NCBI GenBank assembly: GCA_963712905.1
Contig: CAVQJU010000011.1
Coordinates: forward strand, 310,001-374,000
Reading direction: 5' to 3'
DNA: 64,000 nucleotides
Source: CAVQJU01 sp963712905
Lineage (GTDB): Bacteria > Acidobacteriota > Vicinamibacteria > Vicinamibacterales > CAVVIG01
Both the position numbers and the translations under genes were made by a program. The notes below the pieces were generated by a model. That model was not told where the DNA came from. It was given only the letters and a program-made list of their open reading frames with translations, and ran no database searches. Of the stretch, positions 16,379 through 27,059 are shown one piece after another. Position 1 is the first letter of the stretch, and the number at the start of each line of letters is the position of its first letter.

Positions 16379-17490
16379 CACTGCCTCCTGTTGGACGGAC
16401 CGGCCGCCGGTGCCGGGGGACATTGTAATCCCACGACCTCGTGAACGAAGCGCAGCTTCTCGATGGCCGGAGCCGGCAGCACGAACGGGTAGCCGTCAGG
16501 CAACCCCAGGCCGCGATTGAGATTGTTCAGGACGTAGGTCAGCGCCACCCAGCTCGCGAGGAGCCGGTCGAACGGCTGCCGCATGGAAAACACCGCCGGA
16601 GCGGCGGGCATCGACGGCTCGTCGGACCGTTTCGGCCGCAGGGACATGCCGCAGGCCCGCGCGGTTTCGAGCGTGTCGAGCATGTGGAGGTAGTGCGCCC
16701 AGGTCTCGGCCCAATCCTCCCACGGGTGCACGCTGGCGTATGCGCTGACGAACCGCTCCTGCCAGTCGGGCGGCGCCCCCTGCTCGTGGTAGGTGTTCAG
16801 CGCGGCGGTGTAATCGATCCGATCGTCTCCGAACAGCCGGCGGAACTCCTCGAGCGGCGGCCGGTCCTGGATCAGGCACTCCCAGTAGTAATGTCCGCTT
16901 TCGTGACGCATGTGTCCCGAAAGCGTTCGATACGGCTCGCGCATCACCGTGCGCCGCCTTTCCCGCTCCGCATCGTCGGCTTCCGCGAGGTTCACGGTGA
17001 TGACGCCCTGGGCATGGCCGGTCAGCACGCGCGGTTCCGAGGGATCCTCCGGATCGGCTTTGAACTCGAACGCCAGGCCGTGGTCCGGGTCGTCCTCGCG
17101 GCCGACTACGGGAAGGCCGAGGGCCAGCAGCGTGACGAGCAACCGGCGCTTCGCGACCTCGAGACGGTACCAGGCCGGCCGGTGATCCGCGCTGGTCAGA
17201 TCGGGGATGACGCGCGTCAGGCGGCACGACGCGCACAACTCGGAGCCGGGTTCCCCGTTGATGGCGGGCACGGCCCAGTTGCACACCTGCTCCTCGGTGT
17301 AGTTCCGGCACAAGCGGTACGACTCGGCGGCCGCCGGAAGCGGCGACTTCCACGCCCCGGCGGCGTCGGCATCCAGGGATCCGACGACCCCGACATCGGG
17401 GAGATAGGCCACGTCGTGACCACAGGCAACACAGTGTGTATTCTCGAAGAACAGCAGGTGACCGCAATGGTCGCAGTGGAAGATATTCAT
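16378..17490 (-). CDS. Zinc-ribbon putative zinc metallopeptidase (Peptidase_Mx-like)
   Basis: This 370-residue cytoplasmic protein begins with a zinc ribbon of two CxxC pairs (FHCDHCGHLLFFEN, CVACG). A further cysteine cluster follows (CRNYTEEQVCNWAV, LCASCRL). The peptidase domain has RHESGHYYWECLI, giving the HExxH-like HESGH core, and EDWAETWAHYLHMLDTL, a likely third-ligand helix. This matches the 'putative zinc-binding metallopeptidase' family, whose substrate is unknown. I place the start at the ATG just before FHCDHC, because the longer frame has no supporting features. It is translationally coupled to the downstream Tat-exported protein gene. Confidence 0.8.
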   Translation of the reverse strand: MNIFHCDHCGHLLFFENTHCVACGHDVAYLPDVGVVGSLDADAAGAWKSPLPAAAESYRLCRNYTEEQVCNWAVPAINGEPGSELCASCRLTRVIPDLTSADHRPAWYRLEVAKRRLLVTLLALGLPVVGREDDPDHGLAFEFKADPEDPSEPRVLTGHAQGVITVNLAEADDAERERRRTVMREPYRTLSGHMRHESGHYYWECLIQDRPPLEEFRRLFGDDRIDYTAALNTYHEQGAPPDWQERFVSAYASVHPWEDWAETWAHYLHMLDTLETARACGMSLRPKRSDEPSMPAAPAVFSMRQPFDRLLASWVALTYVLNNLNRGLGLPDGYPFVLPAPAIEKLRFVHEVVGLQCPPAPAAGPSNRRQ

Positions 17491-17575
17491 CGGACATCGC
17501 CTGCACGTCGCGTGCCCGTTAATTGACACTACCCAACGGCAGGTGGAACAATTCCTTCCGGGCAAGGAGTTACAG

Positions 17576-18568
17576 ATGCGCAGACTGAATATCGCTATCG
17601 TGTTGATTGCTGCGAGCATCGCGGCAGCGCCGTCCGCGGCGCGGGCCCAGACGCCGCGCACCGCGTGGGGCGATCCCGACCTGCAGGGCAGCTACACGAA
17701 CAGCAACGAAAGCGGCATTCCGATGCAGCGGCCGGCGGAGTTTGCCGGGAAAACGCTCGCCGAGATCACGCCCGCCGAGCTCGCGCGGGTCATGCAGCAG
17801 CGCCACCAGCAGACGGAGAAGACGGCGGCCGTGATCGGCGGCACGGCCGAGAACGACACGGGCGCCGGGCCGTCGCACTGGTACGAAAACTACAACGCGA
17901 AGAACAGCCGCGCGTGGATGATCTCGGATCCGCCGGACGGCCAGATGCCCGCGCTGACGCCCGAAGCGGTGCAGCGCGCGGCCGCGGTGCGCGCCGCCCG
18001 CCGCGGAGGGGACGGCTACTACAACGGTCCGTTCGACGGCCCCGAGGACCTGACGCTGTACGTGCGCTGCATCTCGCGCGGCCTGCCGGGGTCGATGATG
18101 CCGGCCATCTACGGCAACTCGTATCAGATCGTCCAGGGGCCGGGCTGGGTCGCCATCCGGTACGAGATGGTGCACGAGACGCGCCTCATCCCGCTCGACG
18201 GCCGGCCTCATGCCTCCGACAAGCTTCATTCGTACATGGGCGACGCCCGCGGGCACTGGGAAGGCGACACGCTCGTCGTCGAGACGACGAATTTCCTGGA
18301 GAAGTCGGCATTCGGCGGCGCGTCGGACCGGCTGAAGACGACCGAGCGTTTCAAGCCCGTGCGCAAGGGCGTCATCGACTGGTCGATCACGTTCGACGAT
18401 GCGAAGACGTGGGTGCGCCCGTGGACCTTCGGGATGCAGCTGACGCGCGACGAGACGCAGCCGATCTTCGAGTACGCCTGCCACGAGGGCAACGAAGGAC
18501 TCCAGGGCATCCTGATCGCCGAACGGCTCAAGGACAAAGAGGCGGAGCAGCACAGCCACTCGAACTAA
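17576..18568 (+). CDS. Secreted DPDLxG-family protein, paralogue A
   Basis: This 330-residue protein has an ATG start behind AAGGAG. A signal peptide ends near ARAQT and is followed at once by the family signature TAWGDPDLQGSYTN. Later motifs are GAGPSHWYENY, GLPGSMMPAIYGNSYQIVQ, IRYEMVHETRLIPLDGRPH, YMGDARGHWEGDTLVVETTNF, and YACHEGNEGL near the end. No enzymatic motif is recognised. Conserved His, Cys and Trp residues (HETR, CHEGN) suggest ligand or metal binding. It is followed after 11 bases by paralogue B on the same strand, so both are probably in one operon. Confidence 0.85.
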   Translation: MRRLNIAIVLIAASIAAAPSAARAQTPRTAWGDPDLQGSYTNSNESGIPMQRPAEFAGKTLAEITPAELARVMQQRHQQTEKTAAVIGGTAENDTGAGPSHWYENYNAKNSRAWMISDPPDGQMPALTPEAVQRAAAVRAARRGGDGYYNGPFDGPEDLTLYVRCISRGLPGSMMPAIYGNSYQIVQGPGWVAIRYEMVHETRLIPLDGRPHASDKLHSYMGDARGHWEGDTLVVETTNFLEKSAFGGASDRLKTTERFKPVRKGVIDWSITFDDAKTWVRPWTFGMQLTRDETQPIFEYACHEGNEGLQGILIAERLKDKEAEQHSHSN

Positions 18569-18579
18569 CGAGGTCTTTC

Positions 18580-19578
18580 ATGCTGAAGCGAAGCGCGGCC
18601 ATCGCGGTCTTGTGTCTGTGGTCGGCGGGTGTCGCGGCGCAGCAGCAGGCGAAAGGCTCGTGGACGCCACCGAAGACGGCGTGGGGCGATCCCGACCTGT
18701 CAGGCATCTGGCCCAGCACGGACATGGTCGGCGTACCGTTCGAACGTCCCGCGGAGCTCGGAACGCGCACCGAGCTGACGGACGAGGAGTTTGCCGCCCG
18801 GCAGAAGCAGGCCTCGCAGCGGTCCGAGGCCGACGCGGAGACTGTCGTGTCCACGGCCGCGCGCACGGGCGACGGCACGGGGCCGCCCTCGCACTGGCTC
18901 GAATGGGGAAAAGCCTCGAAACAGGCGTCGCTGATCATCCAGCCGGCGGACGGCCGCCTGCCGCCGATGACGCCTGAAGGCCAGCGCCGCACCGCGACGG
19001 TGAAGAACACCTACGTCGTGTTCACCGGCTTCAACGATCCGACCGAGCTTGGCCCGTACAATCGCTGCATCTCGCGCGGCGTCCTCGGATCGACGTTCCC
19101 CGTCATCTACAACAACGGGAACCAGATTCTCCAGTTCCCGGGATACGTCGCCATCCGCTACGAGATGATCCACGAGACGCGCATCATCCCGCTCGACGGG
19201 CGCGCGCACCTGTCGCCCTCGCTGCGGTCGTACATGGGCGACGCGCGGGGACACTGGGAAGGCAGCACCCTGGTCGTCGAGACGACGAACTTCAACGGCC
19301 GGACCGGGGCCCAGGGCAACGGGAACATGCTCATGACGAGCGACGCGCTGAAGCTCGTCGAGCGATTCACGCGGACGGGTCCCGACACCATGCAGTACGA
19401 GGTAACGGTGGACGACCCGAAGACGTGGACCGGCCCCTGGAAAGCGGCCTTTCCGCTGAGGCGCGACCCTTCGTACGGCATGTTCGAGTACGCATGCCAC
19501 GAGGGCAATCACGCGATGAGCAACATCCTGTCCGGATCGCGCGCCGACGATGCCGCCAATGCGAAGGCCACTCCCTAA
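18580..19578 (+). CDS. Secreted DPDLxG-family protein, paralogue B
   Basis: This 332-residue protein has a signal peptide ending VAAQQ and the signature TAWGDPDLSGIWPST. It shares with paralogue A the order GTGPPSHWLEWG, PPMTPEGQ, CISRGVLGSTFPVIYNN, IRYEMIHETRIIPLDGRAH, YMGDARGHWEGSTLVVETTNF, and YACHEGNHAM. The reading frame stays open far upstream through paralogue A, but the ATG at 18580 with signal peptide is the natural start. The function is unknown. The tandem arrangement with A points to a local duplication followed by divergence. Confidence 0.85.
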   Translation: MLKRSAAIAVLCLWSAGVAAQQQAKGSWTPPKTAWGDPDLSGIWPSTDMVGVPFERPAELGTRTELTDEEFAARQKQASQRSEADAETVVSTAARTGDGTGPPSHWLEWGKASKQASLIIQPADGRLPPMTPEGQRRTATVKNTYVVFTGFNDPTELGPYNRCISRGVLGSTFPVIYNNGNQILQFPGYVAIRYEMIHETRIIPLDGRAHLSPSLRSYMGDARGHWEGSTLVVETTNFNGRTGAQGNGNMLMTSDALKLVERFTRTGPDTMQYEVTVDDPKTWTGPWKAAFPLRRDPSYGMFEYACHEGNHAMSNILSGSRADDAANAKATP

Positions 19579-19590
19579 GAGCCGGCCGAG

Positions 19591-19690
19591 CATCTAGTCA
19601 TCTGGTCATCTCATCATCTGGTCGTTGCTGTTCAATCTGGCCGATTGAGCCAATTGACCAACGATGACCAGATGACGAGATGACTAAATG
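19591..19690. repeat. Hairpin-forming CATCTGGTCAT phrase repeat, copy 1
   Basis: The left arm is made of CATCTAGTCATCTGGTCATC iterations and the right arm of GATGACCAGATGACGAG iterations, separated by a short spacer, so the strand can fold into a long imperfect hairpin. It lies between the convergent paralogue B and mscS genes and ends TGACTAAATGG directly before the mscS stop codon. Confidence 0.8.
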
Positions 19691-19691
19691 G

Positions 19692-20528
19692 TTAGGGCCC
19701 CGCGGTTTCGATGGGGGCCGCCGCTACGCCCGTGACGGTGTAGGCGGGCATGGGCGCCGGGAACCCCGCTTCACCGAACGCCTCGCGGACGGTCCGGTTC
19801 GTATCGAAGTACACCTGCCAGTAGTTGGCGTTGGTGCAGAACGGCCTGACGCACAGCACCGGGCCCGCCGGCGTGAATTGCAGGACGTCGACAACCGGGG
19901 CCGGCGAGGCCAGCACGTTCGGAATCGCCTTCAGGCGATCCTGCAGGACGTTGATCGCGCGGTGATGGTCGACGGCGTTGTTGATCGTCACGGTCAGGTC
20001 CACGCGCCGGTACGGGTTCGCCGAGAAATTCTGGATGTTGTCGGAGAACACCTTGTTGTTGCCGACGATCGTCAGCACGTTGTCGGGCGTATTGATGACC
20101 GTGCCGAACAGGCCGATCGCTTCCACCGTGCCGGTCACGCCGGCGGCGGAAACGAAATCGCCGACCTTGAACGGGCGCAGGAACACCAGGAACGCGCCGG
20201 CGGCGAAGTTGGAGAGAAGCCCGCCCCACGCGACGCCGATGGCCACACCGCCCGCGGCCAGGAGCGCCGCGAACGAGGTCGTCTCGACGCCGAAGAAGCC
20301 GAGGAGCGCGACCACCAGGGCGATGTTGAGCGTGACGCCCACGCCGGCCTGGAAGTAGCGTGCGAGCGTGGCGTCCACGTGCTCCCGTAGCAGCATCCGG
20401 CCGAGCAAGCGCCCGGCAAAGCGGATCAGCCATCGGCCCACGAGCCAGAGCACGATCGCTCCGATGAGCTTCCAGGCCACCGCCATCAGCATCGCGATGG
20501 CGGAGGCGGTCAGTGCGTTGACGTCCAT
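19692..20528 (-). CDS. mscS: Small-conductance mechanosensitive channel, MscS family
   Basis: This 278-residue inner-membrane channel opens under membrane tension to release solutes in osmotic downshock. The first two helices (LMAVAWKLIGAIVLWLVG; YFQAGVGVTLNIALVVALL) and the pore helix TM3 with its glycine/alanine packing (AALLAAGGVAIGVAWGGLLSNFAAG) are clear. The beta domain follows (FKVGDFVSAAGVTGTVEAIG, NTPDNVLTIVGNNKVF, NFSANPYRRVDL). Length matches the E. coli-size class. The ATG has a GGAGGA site. Related hairpin repeats lie on both sides of the gene. Confidence 0.92.
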   Translation of the reverse strand: MDVNALTASAIAMLMAVAWKLIGAIVLWLVGRWLIRFAGRLLGRMLLREHVDATLARYFQAGVGVTLNIALVVALLGFFGVETTSFAALLAAGGVAIGVAWGGLLSNFAAGAFLVFLRPFKVGDFVSAAGVTGTVEAIGLFGTVINTPDNVLTIVGNNKVFSDNIQNFSANPYRRVDLTVTINNAVDHHRAINVLQDRLKAIPNVLASPAPVVDVLQFTPAGPVLCVRPFCTNANYWQVYFDTNRTVREAFGEAGFPAPMPAYTVTGVAAAPIETAGP

Positions 20529-20544
20529 ACGAGTCCTCCGGTGA

Positions 20545-20626
20545 ATTTGGTCATCTGGTCATCTGGTGATTTCTGAAGGCGCGGGCAGAAATGACCAGAT
20601 AACCAAATGACCAGATGACTAAATGG
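20545..20626. repeat. Hairpin-forming CATCTGGTCAT phrase repeat, copy 2
   Basis: The left arm is TTTGGTCATCTGGTCATCTG and ends GATTTCTG; the right arm starts CAGAAATGACCAGATAACC and continues with ACCAGATGACTAAATGG. The two fold into a hairpin around AAGGCGCGGG. It lies upstream of mscS and ends directly before the stop codon of the peptidase gene, with the same ACTAAATGGTTAG junction as copy 1. Confidence 0.8.
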
Positions 20627-22756
<2,130 letters not shown>

Positions 22757-22909
22757 GGAGCCCCCGTAGTTTGCGGCGATTATACCCGCGCGGTCCCCTC
22801 GATGGTGGTATGGTCTACCGCCTGTACGGTCCCGTGAGCCGATTTCCTGACTTCCTGCGCGTATTATCGCGCTGGCACTCGTGCCCAGCCAATTGCAAGG
22901 AGAGAGAGT

Positions 22910-24205
22910 ATGAAGAGATCAAGAGTTCTGGCCGTGGTGCTCGTCGCCTCGGCCACGTTGATCCCCGGGGCCGCGCGTGCCGACGAAGTGACGGACTGGA
23001 CCGAGCAGATGTTCCGGGCGCACGTGATCGCCGCGGCCAGCCCGCTCAACACCACCCGGAGCGCCGCCATCGTCCAGACGGCGATCTTCGACGCCGTCAA
23101 CGGCATCGAGAAGAAGTATTCGCACATTCGTGTCGCGCCGGCGGCCCCCGCCGGCGCGTCGAAGAATGCCGCTGTGATGCAGGCCGCTTACGCGACGCTC
23201 GTGTCGTTGTTCCCGACGCAGAAGCCCTCGTTCGACGCCAGGCGCGCCGTCTCCATGACCGAGATCGGAACCCACGAGAGCGCCGCGTCGATTCAGAGCG
23301 GCGTGACGTGGGGCCAGACGGTGGCCGACGCCATCCTGCTCTGGCGGAGCACCGACGGCTTCACGCCGGCGCCGCCGCCGTTCACCGGCGGCCTGGCCCC
23401 GGGCCAGTGGCGCCCGACGCCGCCGGCCAACGCGCCCGGCGCGGGCCCGCAGTTTGCCTACATGACGCCCTGGGCGATCCAGTCGCCGTCGCAGTTCCGG
23501 CCCGCCGGCCCGCCGGCGCTGAACAGCGCGCGGTATGCAATCGACTTCAATGAGACGAAGACCATGGGCAGCGCCACGAGCACGCTCCGCACGCCGGACC
23601 AGACGGTTTCGTCGTGGTTCTGGGCCTCGAGCACCGCGAGTTACATCTGGAACACCGTCGCGCTCGACCTCATCGCCCACGACAGCCGCGATTGGGACGA
23701 TGATTCCGGCGGCCGCTGGCACAGCAAGCACGACAACTCGCTGCTCTCGAACGCCAGGCTGCTGGCGCTGCTGCAGGTTGCGATCGCGGACGCCGCTATT
23801 GGTTGCTGGGAGGCAAAGTACAACTACGTCTTCTGGCGCCCCGTCACCGCCATCCCGCTGGCCGATACCGACGGCAACCCGGCGACAATCGCCGACGCGA
23901 GTTGGACGCCGCTGTTCGCCACGCCGGCTCACCCCGAGTACCCGTCCGGCCACTCGTGCGTCAGCGGGGCGGCGACCGCCGTGCTCGCGGACCGATTCGG
24001 AGAGCGGACGCGCTTCAGCGTCCAGTCGGATACGATGCTCGGCGTCACCCGCTCGTTCCGCAGCTTTTCGTCGGCGCTCGAGGACGTGAAGGACGCCCGG
24101 ATCTTCGCGGGCATCCACTTCCGGAAGGCGACCGAGGATGGCACGACGCTTGGCACGAACGTAGCCGAGTACGTGCTCGAGCACGTCGCCGAAAGAGTCC
24201 ACTGA
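22910..24205 (+). CDS. Vanadium-dependent haloperoxidase-like phosphatase-fold protein
   Basis: This 431-residue exported protein has a signal peptide ending GAARADE and an ATG behind AAGGAGAG. It is helical. The acid-phosphatase/haloperoxidase motifs are HPEYPSGHSCVSGA with H348 and RIFAGIHFRKATEDG with H403, the latter being the histidine that binds vanadate or forms the phosphohistidine. A lysine-rich KYNYVFWRPVTAIP segment gives the first motif (K, R). Relatives in acidobacteria are annotated 'vanadium-dependent haloperoxidase', but a phosphatase role is equally possible from sequence. Confidence 0.82.
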   Translation: MKRSRVLAVVLVASATLIPGAARADEVTDWTEQMFRAHVIAAASPLNTTRSAAIVQTAIFDAVNGIEKKYSHIRVAPAAPAGASKNAAVMQAAYATLVSLFPTQKPSFDARRAVSMTEIGTHESAASIQSGVTWGQTVADAILLWRSTDGFTPAPPPFTGGLAPGQWRPTPPANAPGAGPQFAYMTPWAIQSPSQFRPAGPPALNSARYAIDFNETKTMGSATSTLRTPDQTVSSWFWASSTASYIWNTVALDLIAHDSRDWDDDSGGRWHSKHDNSLLSNARLLALLQVAIADAAIGCWEAKYNYVFWRPVTAIPLADTDGNPATIADASWTPLFATPAHPEYPSGHSCVSGAATAVLADRFGERTRFSVQSDTMLGVTRSFRSFSSALEDVKDARIFAGIHFRKATEDGTTLGTNVAEYVLEHVAERVH

Positions 24206-24220
24206 TTCCGGGAGGGTGAG

Positions 24221-25420
24221 ATGACGTCGAAGCTCCGTGTTCGCCGGCTGCTGCCCGGGCTATTGAGCCTGGGCCTGGCCGGGCTGTTCGCTCAGAACCT
24301 GTCGGCCCAGGACGCGGCGATCACCAACGCGCGGGTGATCGTCGGAAACGGCACGGTGATTGGCTCCGGCACGGTGATCGTGCGCGCCGGGAAGATCGTT
24401 TCCGTGTCGGCAGGCGCCGCGAACACCCAGGGGCTGAAGACCATCGACGCCAGGGGCATGAGCGTCATGCCCGGATTCATCGACGCTCATCGCCACATCA
24501 ACACCGGCCCCAACGAGAAGGCGCAGATGCAGGCGCTGCTCGAAGCCGGTTACACGACGATTCTGTCCGGCGGCGGCCCGGCGGACGGGAACATCACGCT
24601 CCGCGATCACATCGAGAAAGGCGTGATCAACGGACCGAGGATCATCCCGTCCGGCCGGGTCCAGTTGCGGAACACCACGCCCGAGATGGCCCGCGCCGAA
24701 ATCCGCGCGATGGCTGCCATGGGCGTCAAGTTCACCGGAGAAATCGCGCTCACGCCGGTGCCGGGGCCGGGCGAGCAGGAACTCGAGGTGCTTCGCGCGA
24801 TCGTGGACGAAGGCCGGAAGACCGGCGTCCAGGTGCAGGTGCACTCCGTCAGCTCATCGGCGCTGGTGGCGGGCATCGACGCCGGCGTGAAACTGTTCGT
24901 CCACCTCCCGAACAAGAATTTCGTCAGCAAGGAAGAGGGGAAGAAGCTTGCCGATGCGGGCGCGAAGATCCTGACGACCACGGGGTTTGGTCCGCCGGTT
25001 TTCGGCGTCTTCGCGGACGACAATAAGCCGCGGTTTCGCGACGGCAAGCCGTGGCCCGAATCGATCGTGGACGGTGTTCGGCTCGGCGAGGAAGCCGGGC
25101 ACGCGATGGTGAACGCCCGGACGGTCTGGGATCAGGGCGGCATCGTCGGCTACTGCACCGACACGACGTACGATCCGCTCGCCGGCCTGAACCAGGAGCT
25201 GAAGGTGCTCAACGTGATGTTCTCCATGCAGGACATCATCAAGTTGATGGGGCCGAACACGGCGTCTTACATCCAGATGGGCGCCGAGCTGGGCACGATC
25301 GAGCCCGGCAAGCTGGCGGACCTGACCATCGTCGACGGCAACCCGCTCGACGGCTACTGGAACATGCTGAAGACGAAGGTCGTGCTCAAGGGCGGCGTCG
25401 TGGTGGTCGACAAGCGATAG
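24221..25420 (+). CDS. Secreted amidohydrolase, paralogue of the 7009 gene
   Basis: This 399-residue protein has an ATG behind GGGAGG and a signal peptide ending LSAQD. It shares the frame of the first copy: ITNARVIVGNGTVIGSG, GFIDAHRHIN (H90, H92), QMQALLEAGYTTILSGGG, RDHIEKGVI, the histidine in VQVHSVSSS, and GTIEPGKLADLTIVDGNPL at the end. Active-site residues are retained, so both copies are probably active. It follows the haloperoxidase-like gene by 15 bases, suggesting co-transcription. The substrate is unknown; the clear divergence between copies outside the motifs suggests different specificity. Confidence 0.87.
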   Translation: MTSKLRVRRLLPGLLSLGLAGLFAQNLSAQDAAITNARVIVGNGTVIGSGTVIVRAGKIVSVSAGAANTQGLKTIDARGMSVMPGFIDAHRHINTGPNEKAQMQALLEAGYTTILSGGGPADGNITLRDHIEKGVINGPRIIPSGRVQLRNTTPEMARAEIRAMAAMGVKFTGEIALTPVPGPGEQELEVLRAIVDEGRKTGVQVQVHSVSSSALVAGIDAGVKLFVHLPNKNFVSKEEGKKLADAGAKILTTTGFGPPVFGVFADDNKPRFRDGKPWPESIVDGVRLGEEAGHAMVNARTVWDQGGIVGYCTDTTYDPLAGLNQELKVLNVMFSMQDIIKLMGPNTASYIQMGAELGTIEPGKLADLTIVDGNPLDGYWNMLKTKVVLKGGVVVVDKR

Positions 25421-25493
25421 CAGGCCGCTCTCAGTCCTTAGCTCTGCCGTGGCGGCCTCGCTTCGCGCCGCCCTTCACTTCCTGGTCCCGCTG

Positions 25494-25520
25494 TTGCATA
25501 TGCGATGATAGTTTTATATC
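25494..25520 (+). promoter_or_regulatory. AT-rich promoter-like segment upstream of the KaiC-like gene
   Basis: A locally AT-rich island in GC-rich DNA contains TTGCAT and, about 15 bases later, TATATC within TTTTATATC. It lies about 35 bases ahead of the KaiC-like start codon. Spacing is slightly short for a sigma-70 promoter. Confidence 0.35.
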
Positions 25521-25553
25521 GTCGCGTCGAACGTCGTACGCGGGAGACCGTCG

Positions 25554-27059
25554 ATGTCCTCACCTTCACTCGCGGACGATCGGAGCGCCGCCGCCACCAC
25601 CATTCCTGGCCTCGACCAGATACTCGGCGGGGGCTTCACTCGAAGTCGTCTGTTTCTGGTCGAGGGCGTGCCGGGCTCCGGAAAGACCACGCTCGCGCTT
25701 CAATTCCTCATGGCGGCCGTCGACCGCGGCGAGCCCGTGCTCTATGTGACCCTCTCTGAAACCGAGGAAGAGCTCCGTGCGGTCGCCGGGTCGCACGGCT
25801 GGGCCCTCGAAGGCGTCACGATCCATGAGTTGATTCCTTCAGAAGCCTCTCTCGAGCCCGACGAACAGTACACGATGTTCCACGCGTCGGAGGTGGAGCT
25901 CGGCGCGACGATGCAGGCCGTGCTCAAGACGGTGGATGAACTGAAGCCGACGTGCGTGGTCGTCGATTCGCTGTCGGAGCTTCGGCTGCTCGCCGGAAAC
26001 GCGTTGCGCTACCGCCGCCAGATTCTCGCGCTCAAGCAGTTCTTTGTCGGCCGCAATTGCACGGCGATGCTGCTCGACGATCTGACGTCGCGCGAGCAGG
26101 ACCTGCAGATGCAGAGCATCGCTCACGGCGTCCTGCGCCTCGAGCAAATCAGCCCCGAATACGGTTCGGAGCGCCGCCGGCTGCGCGTGGTGAAGTACCG
26201 GGGCCTCCAGTTCCGCGGCGGCTATCACGACTACGTGATTCGGAAGGGCGGCATCGAGGTGTTTCCCCGCCTGGTGGCGTCCGAGCACAGGCGTGCGGCC
26301 ATCAACGGCAAGTTCGCCAGCGAGATTGCGGCCCTCGACATGCTGCTGGGCGGCGGGATCGAACAAGGCACGAGCACGCTGATCGTGGGCGCCGCGGGCA
26401 CCGGAAAATCGACCCTGGCGGCTCAGTTCGCCGCGGCCGCCGCCGCGCGCGGCCAGCGGGCGGCCATCTTCGCCTTCGACGAGAATCCCAGCACGCTGCT
26501 CTCGCGATGCACCGCGCTGAACATCGATCTTGCGTCTCACATGGAGACCGGAGCGATTACGGTACGGCAGGTTGACCCCGCCGAGCTCACGCCTGGCGAA
26601 TTCACGGCCGCCATCCAGGCCGCCGTCAGCACGCAGAACGCCTCGATCGTCGTGATCGACAGCCTGAACGGCTGCCTGAATGCGATGCCCGAAGAGCGGT
26701 TCCTCACGATCCAGCTTCACGAGATGCTGATGTTCCTCGGCCAGCAGGGCGTCGCGACCATCCTGATTGGCGCGCACCAGGGACTGATTGGCACCCAGAT
26801 GAATACGCCCGTCGACGCCAGTTATCTGGCCGACGCCATCATCCTGCTCCGGTATTTCGAGGCCATGGGCGAAGTGCGTCAGGCGATTTCGGTCGTCAAG
26901 AAACGGGGAAGCAAGCACGAGCGGACCATTCGCGAGTTCTTTCTCAACGATGCGGGGATCAACATCGGGGAGCCGCTGCGCGACTTCCGCGGCGTTCTGA
27001 CGGGCGTGCCCGTCTATGACGGTTCGACGAAGCCGCTCATGGATCCCAAGGCGCTGTGA
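25554..27059 (+). CDS. KaiC-like double RecA-domain ATPase
   Basis: This 501-residue cytoplasmic protein has two RecA/KaiC domains. Domain 1 has VEGVPGSGKTTLALQFL (K44) and YVTLSETEEEL. Domain 2 has IVGAAGTGKSTLAAQF (K285) and FAFDENPSTLL. Both ATPase sites look complete. Without KaiA/KaiB nearby it is unlikely to be a circadian clock; relatives are often paired with histidine kinases. Its stop overlaps the kinase start (TGATG), a strong sign that the two form one signalling module. The start is the ATG behind GGGAG. Confidence 0.85.
   Translation: MSSPSLADDRSAAATTIPGLDQILGGGFTRSRLFLVEGVPGSGKTTLALQFLMAAVDRGEPVLYVTLSETEEELRAVAGSHGWALEGVTIHELIPSEASLEPDEQYTMFHASEVELGATMQAVLKTVDELKPTCVVVDSLSELRLLAGNALRYRRQILALKQFFVGRNCTAMLLDDLTSREQDLQMQSIAHGVLRLEQISPEYGSERRRLRVVKYRGLQFRGGYHDYVIRKGGIEVFPRLVASEHRRAAINGKFASEIAALDMLLGGGIEQGTSTLIVGAAGTGKSTLAAQFAAAAAARGQRAAIFAFDENPSTLLSRCTALNIDLASHMETGAITVRQVDPAELTPGEFTAAIQAAVSTQNASIVVIDSLNGCLNAMPEERFLTIQLHEMLMFLGQQGVATILIGAHQGLIGTQMNTPVDASYLADAIILLRYFEAMGEVRQAISVVKKRGSKHERTIREFFLNDAGINIGEPLRDFRGVLTGVPVYDGSTKPLMDPKAL

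Noticed and set aside
17665..18579. Frame of the 18580 gene stays open upstream across the whole of paralogue A
   Set aside because: It is arginine-rich nonsense in a shifted frame of a well-supported gene; the real start with signal peptide is at 18580.
25554..27059. KaiC-like gene as evidence of a circadian clock
   Set aside because: No kaiA or kaiB is present and the partner is a histidine kinase; KaiC-like ATPases are widespread in non-clock signalling.
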